Position numbers and translations under genes: made by a program. Below, piece after piece: positions 8,763-15,851 of a DNA stretch of 58,318 nucleotides; the stretch's first letter is position 1, and each line of letters begins with the position of its first letter. The notes under the pieces are model-generated. The model searched no databases. It worked only from the letters and a program-made list of their open reading frames with translations, and was not told the DNA's origin. The DNA lies in the IMG/VR virus record IMGVR_UViG_3300047322_000985, positions 1-58,318 of that record. One strand, written 5' to 3'. This DNA comes from a virus.

Positions 8763-9533
8763 TCAGAACCCGTCGTCCTCGTCGGTCTCGTCCTCGTCGT
8801 CGTCGTCCACGAGGGTCAGGCCCATTGAGCCGTTCCGTGCCGACATGACCGCGCCGACCTCGTCCGGCTTGACCGAGACGAGCTGCATGCGGGCCACGGC
8901 CGCAGCCGCAGCCGCCTGCACATCCGGGGTGCCGTCGCCTTCGAACACGGAGACGGTCATCTCGGCGATACCGCTCACGGGCACGCTGACCGTTCGGTGC
9001 ACGAGCGGGGGCAGCGGCTCCAGACCCATCAAGGCGATGGCCGACCTGGCGTACGAGGGGCCCCAGCCCTGCTCGGTGACGCCCTGCATGAGCATCTGCC
9101 GGATGCCGGACTTCAGCCCGTCCAGCCCGGGCACCTCGTCGCCGGGCGGCGGCGGGTCCTGCGGGCCGCTGAAGAACGTCGGCTCCGCATCGGTGAACTC
9201 GATGCCGTACACGATGTCGCACGCACCGTCGGCGGTCTGACCGGCGGCGGACACGCGGGCGACGTGCTGGTTGAACTTCTCCAGCGCTTCGGCGCGCGTG
9301 CTGGCCTTGACCGTCTTGCCGTAGACGCCGGTGACGGGCGTGTTGATCCGGTATTCGGCGTAGCCGGTGACGGGGTCTGCGCCGAGACGCAGGAGCCAGG
9401 CGTTGACCCAGTCGCGGTCGATGTGGCCGTACTTGACGGCACCGGCGGCGGCCAGGTGAAGCTTGTGTCGCAGGGCGGCGGATTCGACCTGCTCGTTCTG
9501 TGCTTGCGCCCAGGGGTCCTTCTCGTTCTCCAT
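8763..9533 (-). CDS. Hypothetical 256-aa protein with acidic tail
   Basis: ATG 9533 is chosen because TAGGAGGAG lies 8 bases upstream. The product starts MENEKDPWAQ, has a mixed central region (QMLMQGVTEQGWGPSYARS) and ends in an Asp/Glu-run (VDDDDEDETDEDDGF). Preceded by its own promoter-like sequence. Soluble; no family recognised. The acidic tail suggests binding to a basic partner or nucleic-acid mimicry, but this is a guess. Confidence 0.75.
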   Translation of the reverse strand: MENEKDPWAQAQNEQVESAALRHKLHLAAAGAVKYGHIDRDWVNAWLLRLGADPVTGYAEYRINTPVTGVYGKTVKASTRAEALEKFNQHVARVSAAGQTADGACDIVYGIEFTDAEPTFFSGPQDPPPPGDEVPGLDGLKSGIRQMLMQGVTEQGWGPSYARSAIALMGLEPLPPLVHRTVSVPVSGIAEMTVSVFEGDGTPDVQAAAAAAVARMQLVSVKPDEVGAVMSARNGSMGLTLVDDDDEDETDEDDGF

Positions 9534-9554
9534 GCCTTCTCCTCCTAGATCCAA

Positions 9555-9587
9555 CCTGTCTGCCTATAGCATACACCCATGAGTCAA
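9555..9587 (-). promoter_or_regulatory. Promoter core TATGCT...GCAGACA
   Basis: Minus strand TATGCT (9573-9568) then GCAGACAGG, the same core as at 8704, 22647, 25786, 52222 and 56891. A TTGAC half-site lies only 9 bases upstream of the -10, so it would be an operator half rather than a -35. Serves the gene starting at 9533. Confidence 0.5.
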
Positions 9588-9598
9588 TCCATGTGGGC

Positions 9599-9684
9599 GG
9601 CAGACGCGGGACTCGAACCCGCCCTTCCGGCCCTAGACGGAGCTACCTCCCGGACCGGCGTGCTTCCAGCTACACCAGAACGCC
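9599..9684 (-). tRNA. tRNA-like gene A, 22-base anticodon loop
   Basis: T arm GCGGG-TTCGAGT-CCCGC and D arm GTGT/GCAC are clear. The acceptor (GGCGTTC/GTCTGCC) pairs at about 5 of 7 positions. The anticodon stem CCGGT/GCCGG encloses 22 bases instead of 7. If about 15 bases are ignored, a T-CTA triplet could be an anticodon, but this is not demonstrable. No encoded CCA. Confidence 0.5.
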
Positions 9685-9840
9685 ATGGAACCCTCCCGGG
9701 GAGGTTCGCTACCGGCCCGCCTTCAAGCCCGTGATCTCCGGCGGGACCTCCTCACTCCGGCAAGGTTCTGCCGTGCGACCGGGAGGGCCATAGCATCACT
9801 CCCGGGACTTGAGCGTCAGGGCGCCGGGTGTGGCCTGCGT

Positions 9841-9941
9841 GGCCCTTGGTGGATTCGAACCACCTCGCGCCACCCGTTTACGGGCCGCTTTGCCTGGTGA
9901 CGGTGCGCAGGGCGAGCGCTCGATCCACTTACCGCCGGGCC
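9841..9941 (-). tRNA. tRNA-like gene B, class II length, unclear anticodon
   Basis: T arm GGTGG-TTCGAAT-CCACC is perfect. Acceptor GGCCCGG/AAGGGCC pairs at 5 of 7. A GCCCG-TAAA-CGGGT hairpin before the T arm looks like a class II variable arm. The stem that should hold the anticodon (CCTG/CAGG) encloses 11 bases. Identity not assignable. Confidence 0.5.
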
Positions 9942-9949
9942 AAACTCAT

Positions 9950-9959
9950 GATCGAAAAC
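9950..9959 (+). repeat. GATCGAAAAC dispersed repeat, copy 3
   Basis: In the form TCATGATCGAAAAC, six bases past the stop of the HTH gene (9966-10217) and just upstream of tRNA-like gene B. Confidence 0.8.
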
Positions 9960-9965
9960 GTCGTG

Positions 9966-10217
9966 CTATTGCGGCTCATCCTGCTTGAAGTCGAGCAGCA
10001 ACTCGACGCCGAGCACCTGAAGGTACGGGATGAGCGACACCAGGTCGGGCTTGGCCCGGCTGACGTCCCACGTCCAGATCTGCGCGTTGAGGCTCGTCTC
10101 CGATCGGCCGGTGGCCGTCGCCATCTGCCGGGCGACCTCGCGGCGGCTGATGCCGAGCAGGTCTCTGAGCTCGGCGAGTGCCGGGCCGATCCTGGTCGGG
10201 TCGGTCAGCCGGATCAC
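9966..10217 (-). CDS. XRE-type helix-turn-helix protein
   Basis: 83 aa from GTG 10217, overlapping the preceding stop. The segment LLGISRREVARQMATATGRSE fits an HTH (split: LLGISRREVARQM then ATATGRSE). The middle and C-terminal parts resemble phage Cro/CI-like small regulators. It is the only clear XRE-type protein in the window and lies next to a copy of the GATCGAAAAC repeat, so it is a candidate reader of that sequence. It could alternatively be an antitoxin. Confidence 0.7.
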   Translation of the reverse strand: MIRLTDPTRIGPALAELRDLLGISRREVARQMATATGRSETSLNAQIWTWDVSRAKPDLVSLIPYLQVLGVELLLDFKQDEPQ

Positions 10218-10342
10218 CGGAGAGTCGCGATGATGAGGACGGCGAGCAGGACGGGCACGGCGAGCAGGGCCAGTAGCCCCGCCAAGGCGAGCCGCGACAG
10301 GTCGGCGCCGTCCGGATGCCAGCCTGGCTCCTCGTCGATCAC
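10214..10342 (-). CDS. Small single-span membrane protein, 42 aa
   Basis: GTG 10342 just after the previous stop, and stop overlapping the HTH start. Acidic N-terminus (MIDEEPGWHPDGAD) followed by one strongly hydrophobic helix. Function unknown; it forms one transcript with the tiny genes upstream. Confidence 0.55.
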   Translation of the reverse strand: MIDEEPGWHPDGADLSRLALAGLLALLAVPVLLAVLIIATLR

Positions 10343-10708
10343 CTAATTGGTCCCATCTTGGGTGGATTCCCCGGGGTGTTTCCCCGCGTTTTCTGGCACC
10401 TGTACCGGCGAGTAACCACGGAGGAAGGCTTCAGCGGCCCGATCGAACTCGGCCCACGTCTCGTTGCCGCCCGGCGCCCGCTCCCCGTACTGCCGCAGGT
10501 GGAGGGCGTACCGCAGCAACGCGACAGACCGACCATGTGCAAGCCGGTCACGGTCCTTGGCAATGATCAGCGCGGCATAGTCCTTACCCAGGGCCGCCAA
10601 CACCTCAGTCAGCCCGACGATCCGCTGCCGCGCCGCGACAAGCTGCTTGCCCAGCGACTCGGCCGTGTCGACCGCGTCCTGCTGGATCGAGGACTCCCAG
10701 TCAGACAT
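10343..10708 (-). CDS. Helical protein, 121 aa
   Basis: ATG 10708 with GAGGGAGGTACTG before it (ribosome site). Soluble helical protein beginning MSDWESSIQQDAVDTAESLG, with many Ala/Leu/Arg heptad-like positions. Coupled by TGATG to the 34-aa gene upstream. No family recognised. Confidence 0.65.
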   Translation of the reverse strand: MSDWESSIQQDAVDTAESLGKQLVAARQRIVGLTEVLAALGKDYAALIIAKDRDRLAHGRSVALLRYALHLRQYGERAPGGNETWAEFDRAAEAFLRGYSPVQVPENAGKHPGESTQDGTN

Positions 10709-10812
10709 CAGTACCTCCCTCGCGGGCGCCGGTTGAAGAACCAGTTCCAGGTGATCACGCGCGGTACGCACCTCTTCGGCTGCGGGATGGGCACCCGGCA
10801 GATGACCTTCAC
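10708..10812 (-). CDS. Tiny basic protein, 34 aa
   Basis: GTG 10812 to TGA 10708, overlapping neighbours on both sides. Product MKVICRVPIPQPKRCVPRV continues with a Trp/Phe-Arg tail. The overlapping packing supports it; function unknown. Confidence 0.4.
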   Translation of the reverse strand: MKVICRVPIPQPKRCVPRVITWNWFFNRRPRGRY

Positions 10813-10901
10813 CGCAACCCCTTCGTTGGGCCACTCGGTCGCGGTCGCGGACGGGGAGTCACGGGCGGCTTGGGACTCCCGGGCTTGCTGGGGCGGGCCA
10901 T
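10809..10901 (-). CDS. Tiny Pro/Arg-rich protein, 30 aa
   Basis: ATG 10901 overlapping the previous stop in TGATG, with AAGGGAGG 8 bases upstream. Very rich in Pro, Lys and Arg (MARPSKPGSPKPPVTP). May be a leader or nucleic-acid-binding peptide; unknown. Confidence 0.4.
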   Translation of the reverse strand: MARPSKPGSPKPPVTPRPRPRPSGPTKGLR

Positions 10902-11038
10902 CAGAACTTGCCTCCCTTGCGCTTGCGGATGCGGTTCATGAGGGTCGCCTCGGGGATGACCTGCTTCTTCTTGCCGAGGCGGGCCGTGGCGTCGGCGATC
11001 AGCTTGAGCACGTTCTTCGGCGGTGGCTTGGCCGCCAT
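10901..11038 (-). CDS. Small basic protein, 45 aa
   Basis: ATG 11038 with strong ribosome site GTAGGAGGAGG. Basic helical product (KNVLKLIADATARLGKKKQ). Coupled to the following tiny gene. Probably nucleic-acid binding by charge, not by homology. Confidence 0.55.
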   Translation of the reverse strand: MAAKPPPKNVLKLIADATARLGKKKQVIPEATLMNRIRKRKGGKF

Positions 11039-11049
11039 CGGACCTCCTC

Positions 11050-11181
11050 CTACGGTTGCGGTTGCGGGTCGGGCTGCGGCGGCGGCCCGGGCGGGCTGCC
11101 CGGGAACGGCGGCTCCGGGGCGTGCGGGAAGCGGGGCGCGCCTACCGGCTGCGGCAGCTTGAACAGGACTTTCTCGGCCAC
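11050..11181 (-). CDS. Pro-rich small protein, 43 aa
   Basis: GTG 11181 right after AGGAGGAGGAGAA. Begins MAEKVLFKLPQPVGAP and ends in a Pro-rich tail (PGPPPQPDPQPQP). First protein gene of the tiny-gene operon read towards the HTH gene. Bases 11182-11382 upstream hold no gene or clear signal that I can see. Confidence 0.5.
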   Translation of the reverse strand: MAEKVLFKLPQPVGAPRFPHAPEPPFPGSPPGPPPQPDPQPQP

Positions 11182-11382
11182 TTCTCCTCCTCCTGTAGAC
11201 ATGTGGTAGGTCGCCAAGGCCCCTGCCCGCGCCGTGGCCACGGGGGACAGCCTCGGTGGATCTTGGCGACCCGCCGACCTGCGCCCTTCGGCTTGCGCCT
11301 AGCGACGACTTCCGGTCGACAGCAGGAGACCCCTATTGGGCCGATAGTTGACACCGACGGTTTCCCGTCTCCTGCATCCGCG

Positions 11383-11472
11383 ACACCTGGACGGCCTCGA
11401 ACCGTCGTCCATAACGCTCTCTGACCTCGTAGGGCCGATGACGTTCGCTCTACCGTGCTGAGCTACAGGTGT
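11383..11472 (-). tRNA. tRNA-like gene C, 23-base anticodon loop
   Basis: Acceptor ACACCTG/CAGGTGT is a perfect 7-bp stem. D arm GCTC/GAGC and T arm GACGG-TTCGAGG-CCGTC are perfect. The anticodon stem AACGT/GCGTT encloses 23 bases instead of 7, with an inner GGCC/GGTC hairpin. About 220 bases after it (11473-11690) hold only partial tRNA-like pieces. Confidence 0.6.
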
Positions 11473-11690
11473 CCACCCGCCGCGTGGAGGGTGTCCGGAA
11501 CGGGCTGCGCTGCCACTTGCGCCACCTGGCTTGTGGAACCTTCCCAGGGAGCCACTCGAAAGCCCAACCTTCCCGTTCCGTGTGGTGCCCACCGGGGGCG
11601 TCGGACCGTCGCCGTGACGTCCCCGGTGGTGCCATTTCTAGCTTGGGTCAAGCATCCGTCGATGTGAACAGCAAGGCATGGCTGCCTCCG

Positions 11691-11761
11691 TGCCACGGGG
11701 GGATTCGAACCCCCAGCCTCCCGGATCGCTCCGGACGCTCTACCCATTGAGCTACGCGGCG
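11691..11761 (-). tRNA. tRNA-like gene D, 6-base anticodon loop
   Basis: D arm GCTC/GAGC, T arm GGGGG-TTCGAAT-CCCCC, acceptor pairs at 6 of 7. Total length 71 is normal. The best anticodon stem, TCCGG/CCGGG, leaves a 6-base loop AGCGAT. The 7-base alternative has a G-G mismatch and no U33. Confidence 0.6.
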
Positions 11762-11978
11762 GTACTTGGCCTCTCGGGGTCTCCAGGGCATGCCCCCGGC
11801 TCACCAGCTCTCCCGTGTCCGGGTGGTGGATCCTTCCTGGCCTTTCCTGTTACCAGTCCGTCAAAGGCTCGGACTGCCGGAAGCGCCATCCCCGCCCCGT
11901 ACGCCGTGCCGGGCTTGAGGCGGTACGAGCCGCTTTTTGCCCCGGTCCCCTCACGTACGAACACGGTGGTCACCTCGT

Positions 11979-12036
11979 GGAGAGGACCGGATTCGAACCG
12001 GCAACCTCGCGCGCTCTGCCATTGAGCTACCTCCCC
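11979..12036 (-). tRNA. tRNA-like gene E, no anticodon arm
   Basis: Only 58 bases. Acceptor GGGGAGG/CCTCTCC (one wobble), linker TA, D arm GCTC/GAGC and T arm GCCGG-TTCGAAT-CCGGT are all standard, with an AGGTT variable loop. Where a 17-base anticodon arm should be there are only four bases (CGCG). Confidence 0.6.
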
Positions 12037-12121
12037 ATGATGGTCCAGGCCCATTCTCCGGGTGGTTCCGGCCACGCGGTGCACCGCGATTCCGTCGGCC
12101 TTCCTGGTGGACCTGGTCCGT

Positions 12122-12192
12122 GACGCTGGACGGACTCGCACCGCCGACCTCCCGCCGTGAGGCGAGCGCTCTATCTGCTGAGCTACAGCGTC
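12122..12192 (-). tRNA. tRNA-like gene F (CAC-like), 6-base anticodon loop
   Basis: Perfect acceptor GACGCTG/CAGCGTC, D arm GCTC/GAGC, T arm GGCGG-TGCGAGT-CCGTC. Stem CTCGC/GCGGG closes a 6-base loop CTCACG. U33 and a CAC triplet (Val) are visible but one loop base is missing. Confidence 0.6.
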
Positions 12193-12290
12193 CATCCCTT
12201 GCTCAGGGGGATGGCGTCGGTTAGCGACGAGGTGAGCGGTCGACCGCTTGTCCCTTTTCCGGGCCGGTCGTCCTCGTCGTTCCTTCGCGT

Positions 12291-12387
12291 GGAGAGAGCA
12301 GGGTTTGCACCTGCATCACCGGAAGGAAGATCCGGCATCCTGGCTCCGGCTTTGAGCGCTCTCCGCCGGGTTTTAGACGATCTCTCC
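12291..12387 (-). tRNA. tRNA-like gene G, class II length, odd D/anticodon region
   Basis: Acceptor GGAGAGA/TCTCTCC and T arm GCAGG-TGCAAAC-CCTGC are perfect. A CCGGA-TCTTCCT-TCCGG hairpin precedes the T arm. The region that should hold D and anticodon arms does not fold in the standard way and no U33-bearing 7-base loop is found. Confidence 0.5.
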
Positions 12388-12533
12388 TGCCACCTCTGGT
12401 GGCCGTCACGGCTGCTCTCAGGCCGTCCTCGGCGGATTCCTGCGCGTCACGGCTGCTCAAGTACCAGGGGCTGACTGCCCTTGGCTTGGACCGTGTACGA
12501 CCTGCGTGCAATCCACGAAGCACTTTCGGTCGA

Positions 12534-12641
12534 GGGGAGAGCAGGACTTGAACCTGCATGCCTTCGGCAGTGCGGGCGGTTGAAGGGCCCTTCGTCCCGC
12601 TGCTGGCTGCCGAGGAGCTCTGCCTGTTGAGCTATCTCCCC
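12534..12641 (-). tRNA. tRNA-like gene H, very long anticodon arm
   Basis: Acceptor GGGGAGA/TCTCCCC, D arm GCTC/GAGC and T arm GCAGG-TTCAAGT-CCTGC are all perfect. Between D and T arms there are 59 bases (normally about 22): stem TCGGCAG/CTGCCGA enclosing a further GCGGG/CCCGC hairpin with a GAAGGGCCCTTC palindrome. Confidence 0.6.
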
Positions 12642-12792
12642 GGGTGAGGGGTGGTGACCGGACCCTGTCCGGACCTGCCCCTCAGGCGCGCTGGCCGTTG
12701 CCTCATCCCCCGAGGCGTGGGGGAACGTCCAGCGCTTGCACCTGTTCTTGGATCTTTCAGTCCGCCACCCGGTGCCCCGGTGGGTTCCTGGT

Positions 12793-12921
12793 ATGGAGGG
12801 TCAGATTCGAACTGACGGCGACGGGCGCAACCCCGACGTCTTGGGATAGGGCTCGACGGATCAAGTCCGACGACCTTGCGGATACCTACCCTCACCCGTG
12901 GGCCGCTTCGGGAACCTCCAC
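12793..12921 (-). tRNA. tRNA-like gene I, class II with extra sequence
   Basis: Acceptor GTGGAGG/CCTCCAT (one wobble), D arm CCCG/CGGG, T arm GTCAG-TTCGAAT-CTGAC. A GACG/CGTC hairpin fits a class II variable arm. The anticodon stem GGGTAG/CTATCC encloses roughly 35 bases. Total 129 bases, far above a normal Ser/Leu tRNA. Confidence 0.5.
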
Positions 12922-12972
12922 GTGACCGGCTGGTGAATCACCCCTGGCCGCCGGTCGAGCCAGGGAGGGTCT

Positions 12973-13197
12973 TCAGGACGGGTCGTCGCCGATCCAGGGC
13001 GTGTCGGTATCGAGGGAGTTCGGGTCCGTGATGTGCGGCTCGTCGCGCTTCACGGCCGTGGTGGTGACCTTCACGGGTACGAGCCGGATGACGCCGGACG
13101 TGTCGTTGCGGGCGACGGTGTAGTGGCCGCCGGGCGTGGCGATGCCGGACAGGTTGACGAACCCGTTCTCGTCGACCTGGTGAAGTGCCAGTTCCAC
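12973..13197 (-). CDS. Hypothetical protein, 74 aa
   Basis: GTG 13197 with GGAGGAG 7 bases upstream. N-terminus MELALHQVDENGFVNLSG, then a basic strand-rich segment and an acidic tail (DTDTPWIGDDPS). Lies just upstream of the tRNA-like array on the same strand. Function unknown. Confidence 0.65.
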   Translation of the reverse strand: MELALHQVDENGFVNLSGIATPGGHYTVARNDTSGVIRLVPVKVTTTAVKRDEPHITDPNSLDTDTPWIGDDPS

Positions 13198-13318
13198 TGC
13201 GTTTCTCCTCCGGAGTTGTGGGGGCAGAGGGGACCGGGTGGCCCTACCTCCCGAGCAAGCGGCGTCGCTCGGGTTGACAGACCGTAGGAGGCGTGGGGCC
13301 TTCCCCGGTCCCCTCCGT

Positions 13319-13672
13319 CTATCGTGACCCTACACCATCTCGCACGGGGGTCTCAGCCACGTGCACGGGAGGGTTTTTCGGGTCACGTCGGGCCAGGATC
13401 TCGGCCCGGAAGTGGCTGAACAGGTTCTCCCAATCGCAGTCGGCCGGGTGGCCGTCGAAGTCGAGATCGGGCGTCCCGTGGGCGATTGCGCCGACCAGCC
13501 ACGCGCGGTCGGCGTTGGTGGCGTCGTTGGTACCCATGAGCGTGTCGGCGATGCCGACGCGGTACCAGGGGCCGTCCTCGCGGGCGCACAGGTCGATGTC
13601 GACCCGGTCGAGCTGGGCAACCATCAACTGCACGGCGTGGCGGTTGATCGTGTCGGCGATTCCGGCGTCCAT
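13319..13672 (-). CDS. Hypothetical protein, 117 aa
   Basis: ATG 13672 overlaps the stop of the 40-aa gene (TGATG), which supports this start over upstream alternatives. Soluble; contains RVDIDLCAREDGPWYRVGIA and GHPADCDWENLFSHFRAEIL. No family recognised. Confidence 0.65.
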   Translation of the reverse strand: MDAGIADTINRHAVQLMVAQLDRVDIDLCAREDGPWYRVGIADTLMGTNDATNADRAWLVGAIAHGTPDLDFDGHPADCDWENLFSHFRAEILARRDPKNPPVHVAETPVRDGVGSR

Positions 13673-13794
13673 CAGGCCGCCCGCCTGCTGCCCATGCCGT
13701 ACACCCGGCACTCGCGATACTGCTTCTCGATTAGGGCCGCGCTGTGTGCTGCGGCTATCCGGAAGCGGTCCGTAATGACGATCGGGGTTTTCAT
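13672..13794 (-). CDS. Small protein, 40 aa
   Basis: ATG 13794 with GGGAGG 6 bases upstream. Basic product (TDRFRIAAAHSAALIEKQYR). First gene behind the promoter at 13827-13855. Confidence 0.55.
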   Translation of the reverse strand: MKTPIVITDRFRIAAAHSAALIEKQYRECRVYGMGSRRAA

Positions 13795-13826
13795 GTTTTG
13801 CCTCCCTGGCCGGTCTGTCGTGTTCC

Positions 13827-13855
13827 ACGTTAGTCGCGTCCGACCGCACTGTCAA
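13827..13855 (-). promoter_or_regulatory. Sigma70-like promoter with partial operator
   Basis: Minus strand TTGACA (13855-13850), 17-bp spacer, TAACGT (13832-13827). The -35 overlaps TTGAC-N6-GTCGG, a near match to the palindrome found at 8718, 56904 and 57773. Drives 13794 to 12973, possibly on into the tRNA-like array. Confidence 0.6.
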
Positions 13856-13958
13856 CCCTGGATAGACAATTACTGGTGCGTAGATTCACGCTTGACATCT
13901 GCGGATCTTCGGGGACCCTGGAATGCGAAGGAGGAGAAACCCGACGGAGGTGGACGCG

Positions 13959-14231
13959 ATGGACACGCAGGCGCAGGAGCTGGAACGGGACGTCTTCGAG
14001 GTGCCGGTCATCAACCCCTGGCGGCGACAGCCGACGGCAGAGCAGGTCCGGTACGCCCGGGACCTGTGCCAGTCGGAGCTGACCGCGCCGCAGCGCACCA
14101 TCGACCGGTTCCCGACGATGAGCGCCGTCGAGATCTCCAGCCTGATCAGGAGCCTGAAGACCATGCGCGCCGAGCGGCTGCGCAAGGCGCCGCATCGGCG
14201 CCGGTCAGCGCCGAGGACCCGTCGGCGGTAG
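13959..14231 (+). CDS. Isolated plus-strand gene, 90 aa
   Basis: ATG 13959 is chosen for GGAGGT 7 bases upstream; ATG 13923 is possible but lacks a site. The product has NPWRRQPTAEQVRYARDL and a basic C-terminus (LRKAPHRRRSAPRTRRR). The motif resembles short phage/actinobacterial domains of unknown function. It is alone on the plus strand within a minus-strand region, with a possible TTGACA at 13889 and its own terminator. Confidence 0.6.
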   Translation: MDTQAQELERDVFEVPVINPWRRQPTAEQVRYARDLCQSELTAPQRTIDRFPTMSAVEISSLIRSLKTMRAERLRKAPHRRRSAPRTRRR

Positions 14232-14240
14232 TCTCGGGCA

Positions 14241-14280
14241 CGAGAGGCCCGACCGTGCCCCCGCGAGGTCGGGCCTCTCG
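14241..14280 (+). terminator. Strong hairpin terminator
   Basis: 14-bp perfect stem (CGAGAGGCCCGACC and its complement) with a 12-base loop just after the stop at 14231. Confidence 0.8.
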
Positions 14281-14298
14281 CCATGTCCGGACACGGGA

Positions 14299-14333
14299 AC
14301 GCCCCGAGCCCTTTGCGGGGGTAGTCGGGGCGT
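14299..14333 (-). terminator. Hairpin, possible terminator for terminase transcript
   Basis: Stem ACGCCCCGA/TCGGGGCGT, between convergent genes 14231 (+) and 14420 (-). With the hairpin at 14241 it separates the two transcripts. Confidence 0.55.
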
Positions 14334-14419
14334 CTTGAGTGTCGCAGCACTGCCGCGATTGATCCCGGGGGTCCGATCGAGCCTGGCGAGGGTGCCGAGC
14401 GCGTCCGTTGCCGGTCAGC

Positions 14420-15841
14420 TTACCCGTATGGGGAGCTGGATGGCATCCAGTCGTTCGGCGACGGGGCGGCCACCTTGACGAGGCCCTTTTCCTTGCCCAT
14501 CAGGTACAGGCCGCCCTGCACGAGCGCGTCGATCCGGTCCGGGCTCTTCGCGTCTTCTGGCACCCACGTGCATTGTTGATCTTCAAGTTCGACGAACGTG
14601 CCGACGTGATGCCAGCGGTTCTGTTCGTAGCGGGAGGCGACCGGCTCGGCGCGCAGCTTCTTGCCCGCCAGGGAGGTGACCTCCTTGACCGGCGGGGGAC
14701 CGGGCTCGAAGAGGCCTTCCTTGACCATCTCGTTCCAGGCGTCGGCCACGACCTGCATGAGCCACTTCTTGCCCATGTTCGTCTCGATGATCAGCCAGGT
14801 GGCGTCGTAGCGGCGGAACATCTCCCAGGCGCGACGTGCGGCGGCATGGCCGACGATCTTCTTCGTCCAGTCGGCCAGCACGTAGTCTTCGCCGCGATAG
14901 TCCCGGCCGACGGCGAGCAGGCCGGTTTCGTCGCCTGCCCCGGTGGCGCCGGGGTCCATGGTGATGACGGTCGTCTTCAGTTCGGGCAGGTCAGCGGCCT
15001 TGATGCGATTGTTTTCGATCTTGGCGCGGTTCCACAGCGCACCCTCGATATCTTCGAGCAGGTGGCCGTACAGCTCCTGCAACCCGGCCCGGGTGCCCTC
15101 GTAGATCTTCTTCAACTCTTCGACGACTTCGCGGGACAGGTTCGCGATGTTGTCGAAGATCGAGCCGGTGGTGATGACCACCGTGCCGTCGGTTTCGTGC
15201 TGCCACTTGATCAGCAGCTTGATCGGCTTCGGGGTGGTGGTGACCACCACCCGGGGGCGGTCGTTGATCAGCGGTGCGCGCATCGACGGGAGAATGCCTT
15301 CGAACCAGGCCCCCCACGTGTAGCGCCACTTGGCCAGCTCGTCCAGCCACGCCCCGGCGGCGTTGTAGCCACGGCCGACGTCATCGTTGTCGGCGCCCTC
15401 GAAGTAGATGATCTGCCCTGAGTTGAACTCGATCATCAGCTTCGGGGACTTGCGGTACTCGAAGTCGCGGTGGTTCTCCATGCCCATGCGCCGGAGCACT
15501 GCGAGCAGGCCGGAGTTGCCCTCGATGCAGGCGGTGCGGCAGTCGTTGAGGGTCTCGGCGACTACCAGCCATTCCGTGCGCTGGCCGAAGGCGTCCACCG
15601 GGTGGCGGAAGAGGCGGTCCAAGAGGTCTTCAGCGCCAGTCCTGGTTTTCCCCCAACCTCTCCCGGATCGGATGAGCCAGACCAGCCAGTCACCAGGCGG
15701 GCGGAACTGCTCGGGGCGCCCGACCCACCACCATGCGCCCTTCTGGATTTCCTCCAGGGTTTCGCGGTTCTGCGCCTGGAGCCACTGGCGGCGCAGCTCC
15801 GGGGGGAGCAGGGCCAGCTTCTGGGCGGCGGACAGGCTCAT
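14420..15841 (-). CDS. terL: Terminase large subunit
   Basis: 473 aa. The ATPase domain has Walker A GRGWGKTRTGAE (about residue 60) and Walker B GAWLDELAKW. The nuclease domain has VITMDPGATG (about 293), IIETNMG and SPDRIDALVQ near the end, the expected acidic residues of the RNase H-like fold. It drives DNA packaging with the small subunit at 16188. The ATG has no ribosome site; instead the repeat GATCGAAAAC (read GTTTTCGATC here) abuts it. Confidence 0.95.
   Translation of the reverse strand: MSLSAAQKLALLPPELRRQWLQAQNRETLEEIQKGAWWWVGRPEQFRPPGDWLVWLIRSGRGWGKTRTGAEDLLDRLFRHPVDAFGQRTEWLVVAETLNDCRTACIEGNSGLLAVLRRMGMENHRDFEYRKSPKLMIEFNSGQIIYFEGADNDDVGRGYNAAGAWLDELAKWRYTWGAWFEGILPSMRAPLINDRPRVVVTTTPKPIKLLIKWQHETDGTVVITTGSIFDNIANLSREVVEELKKIYEGTRAGLQELYGHLLEDIEGALWNRAKIENNRIKAADLPELKTTVITMDPGATGAGDETGLLAVGRDYRGEDYVLADWTKKIVGHAAARRAWEMFRRYDATWLIIETNMGKKWLMQVVADAWNEMVKEGLFEPGPPPVKEVTSLAGKKLRAEPVASRYEQNRWHHVGTFVELEDQQCTWVPEDAKSPDRIDALVQGGLYLMGKEKGLVKVAAPSPNDWMPSSSPYG
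15011..15020 (-). repeat. GATCGAAAAC dispersed repeat, copy 4
   Basis: Inside the terminase gene as codons for K-I-E-N. Confidence 0.8.
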
Positions 15842-15851
15842 GATCGAAAAC
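15842..15851 (+). repeat. GATCGAAAAC dispersed repeat, copy 5
   Basis: TCATGATCGAAAAC form; overlaps the stop of the 81-aa gene and touches the terminase start codon. Confidence 0.85.

Noticed and set aside
9599-9684. Amber-suppressor tRNA (CTA anticodon)
   Set aside because: Needs removal of about 15 bases from the anticodon loop; no supporting sign of stop-codon reassignment, as late genes are open without TAG readthrough.
11473-11690. Another tRNA between genes C and D
   Set aside because: A D-arm-like GCGC/GCGC and a separate T-arm-like hairpin are present but cannot be joined with an acceptor stem; probably remnants.
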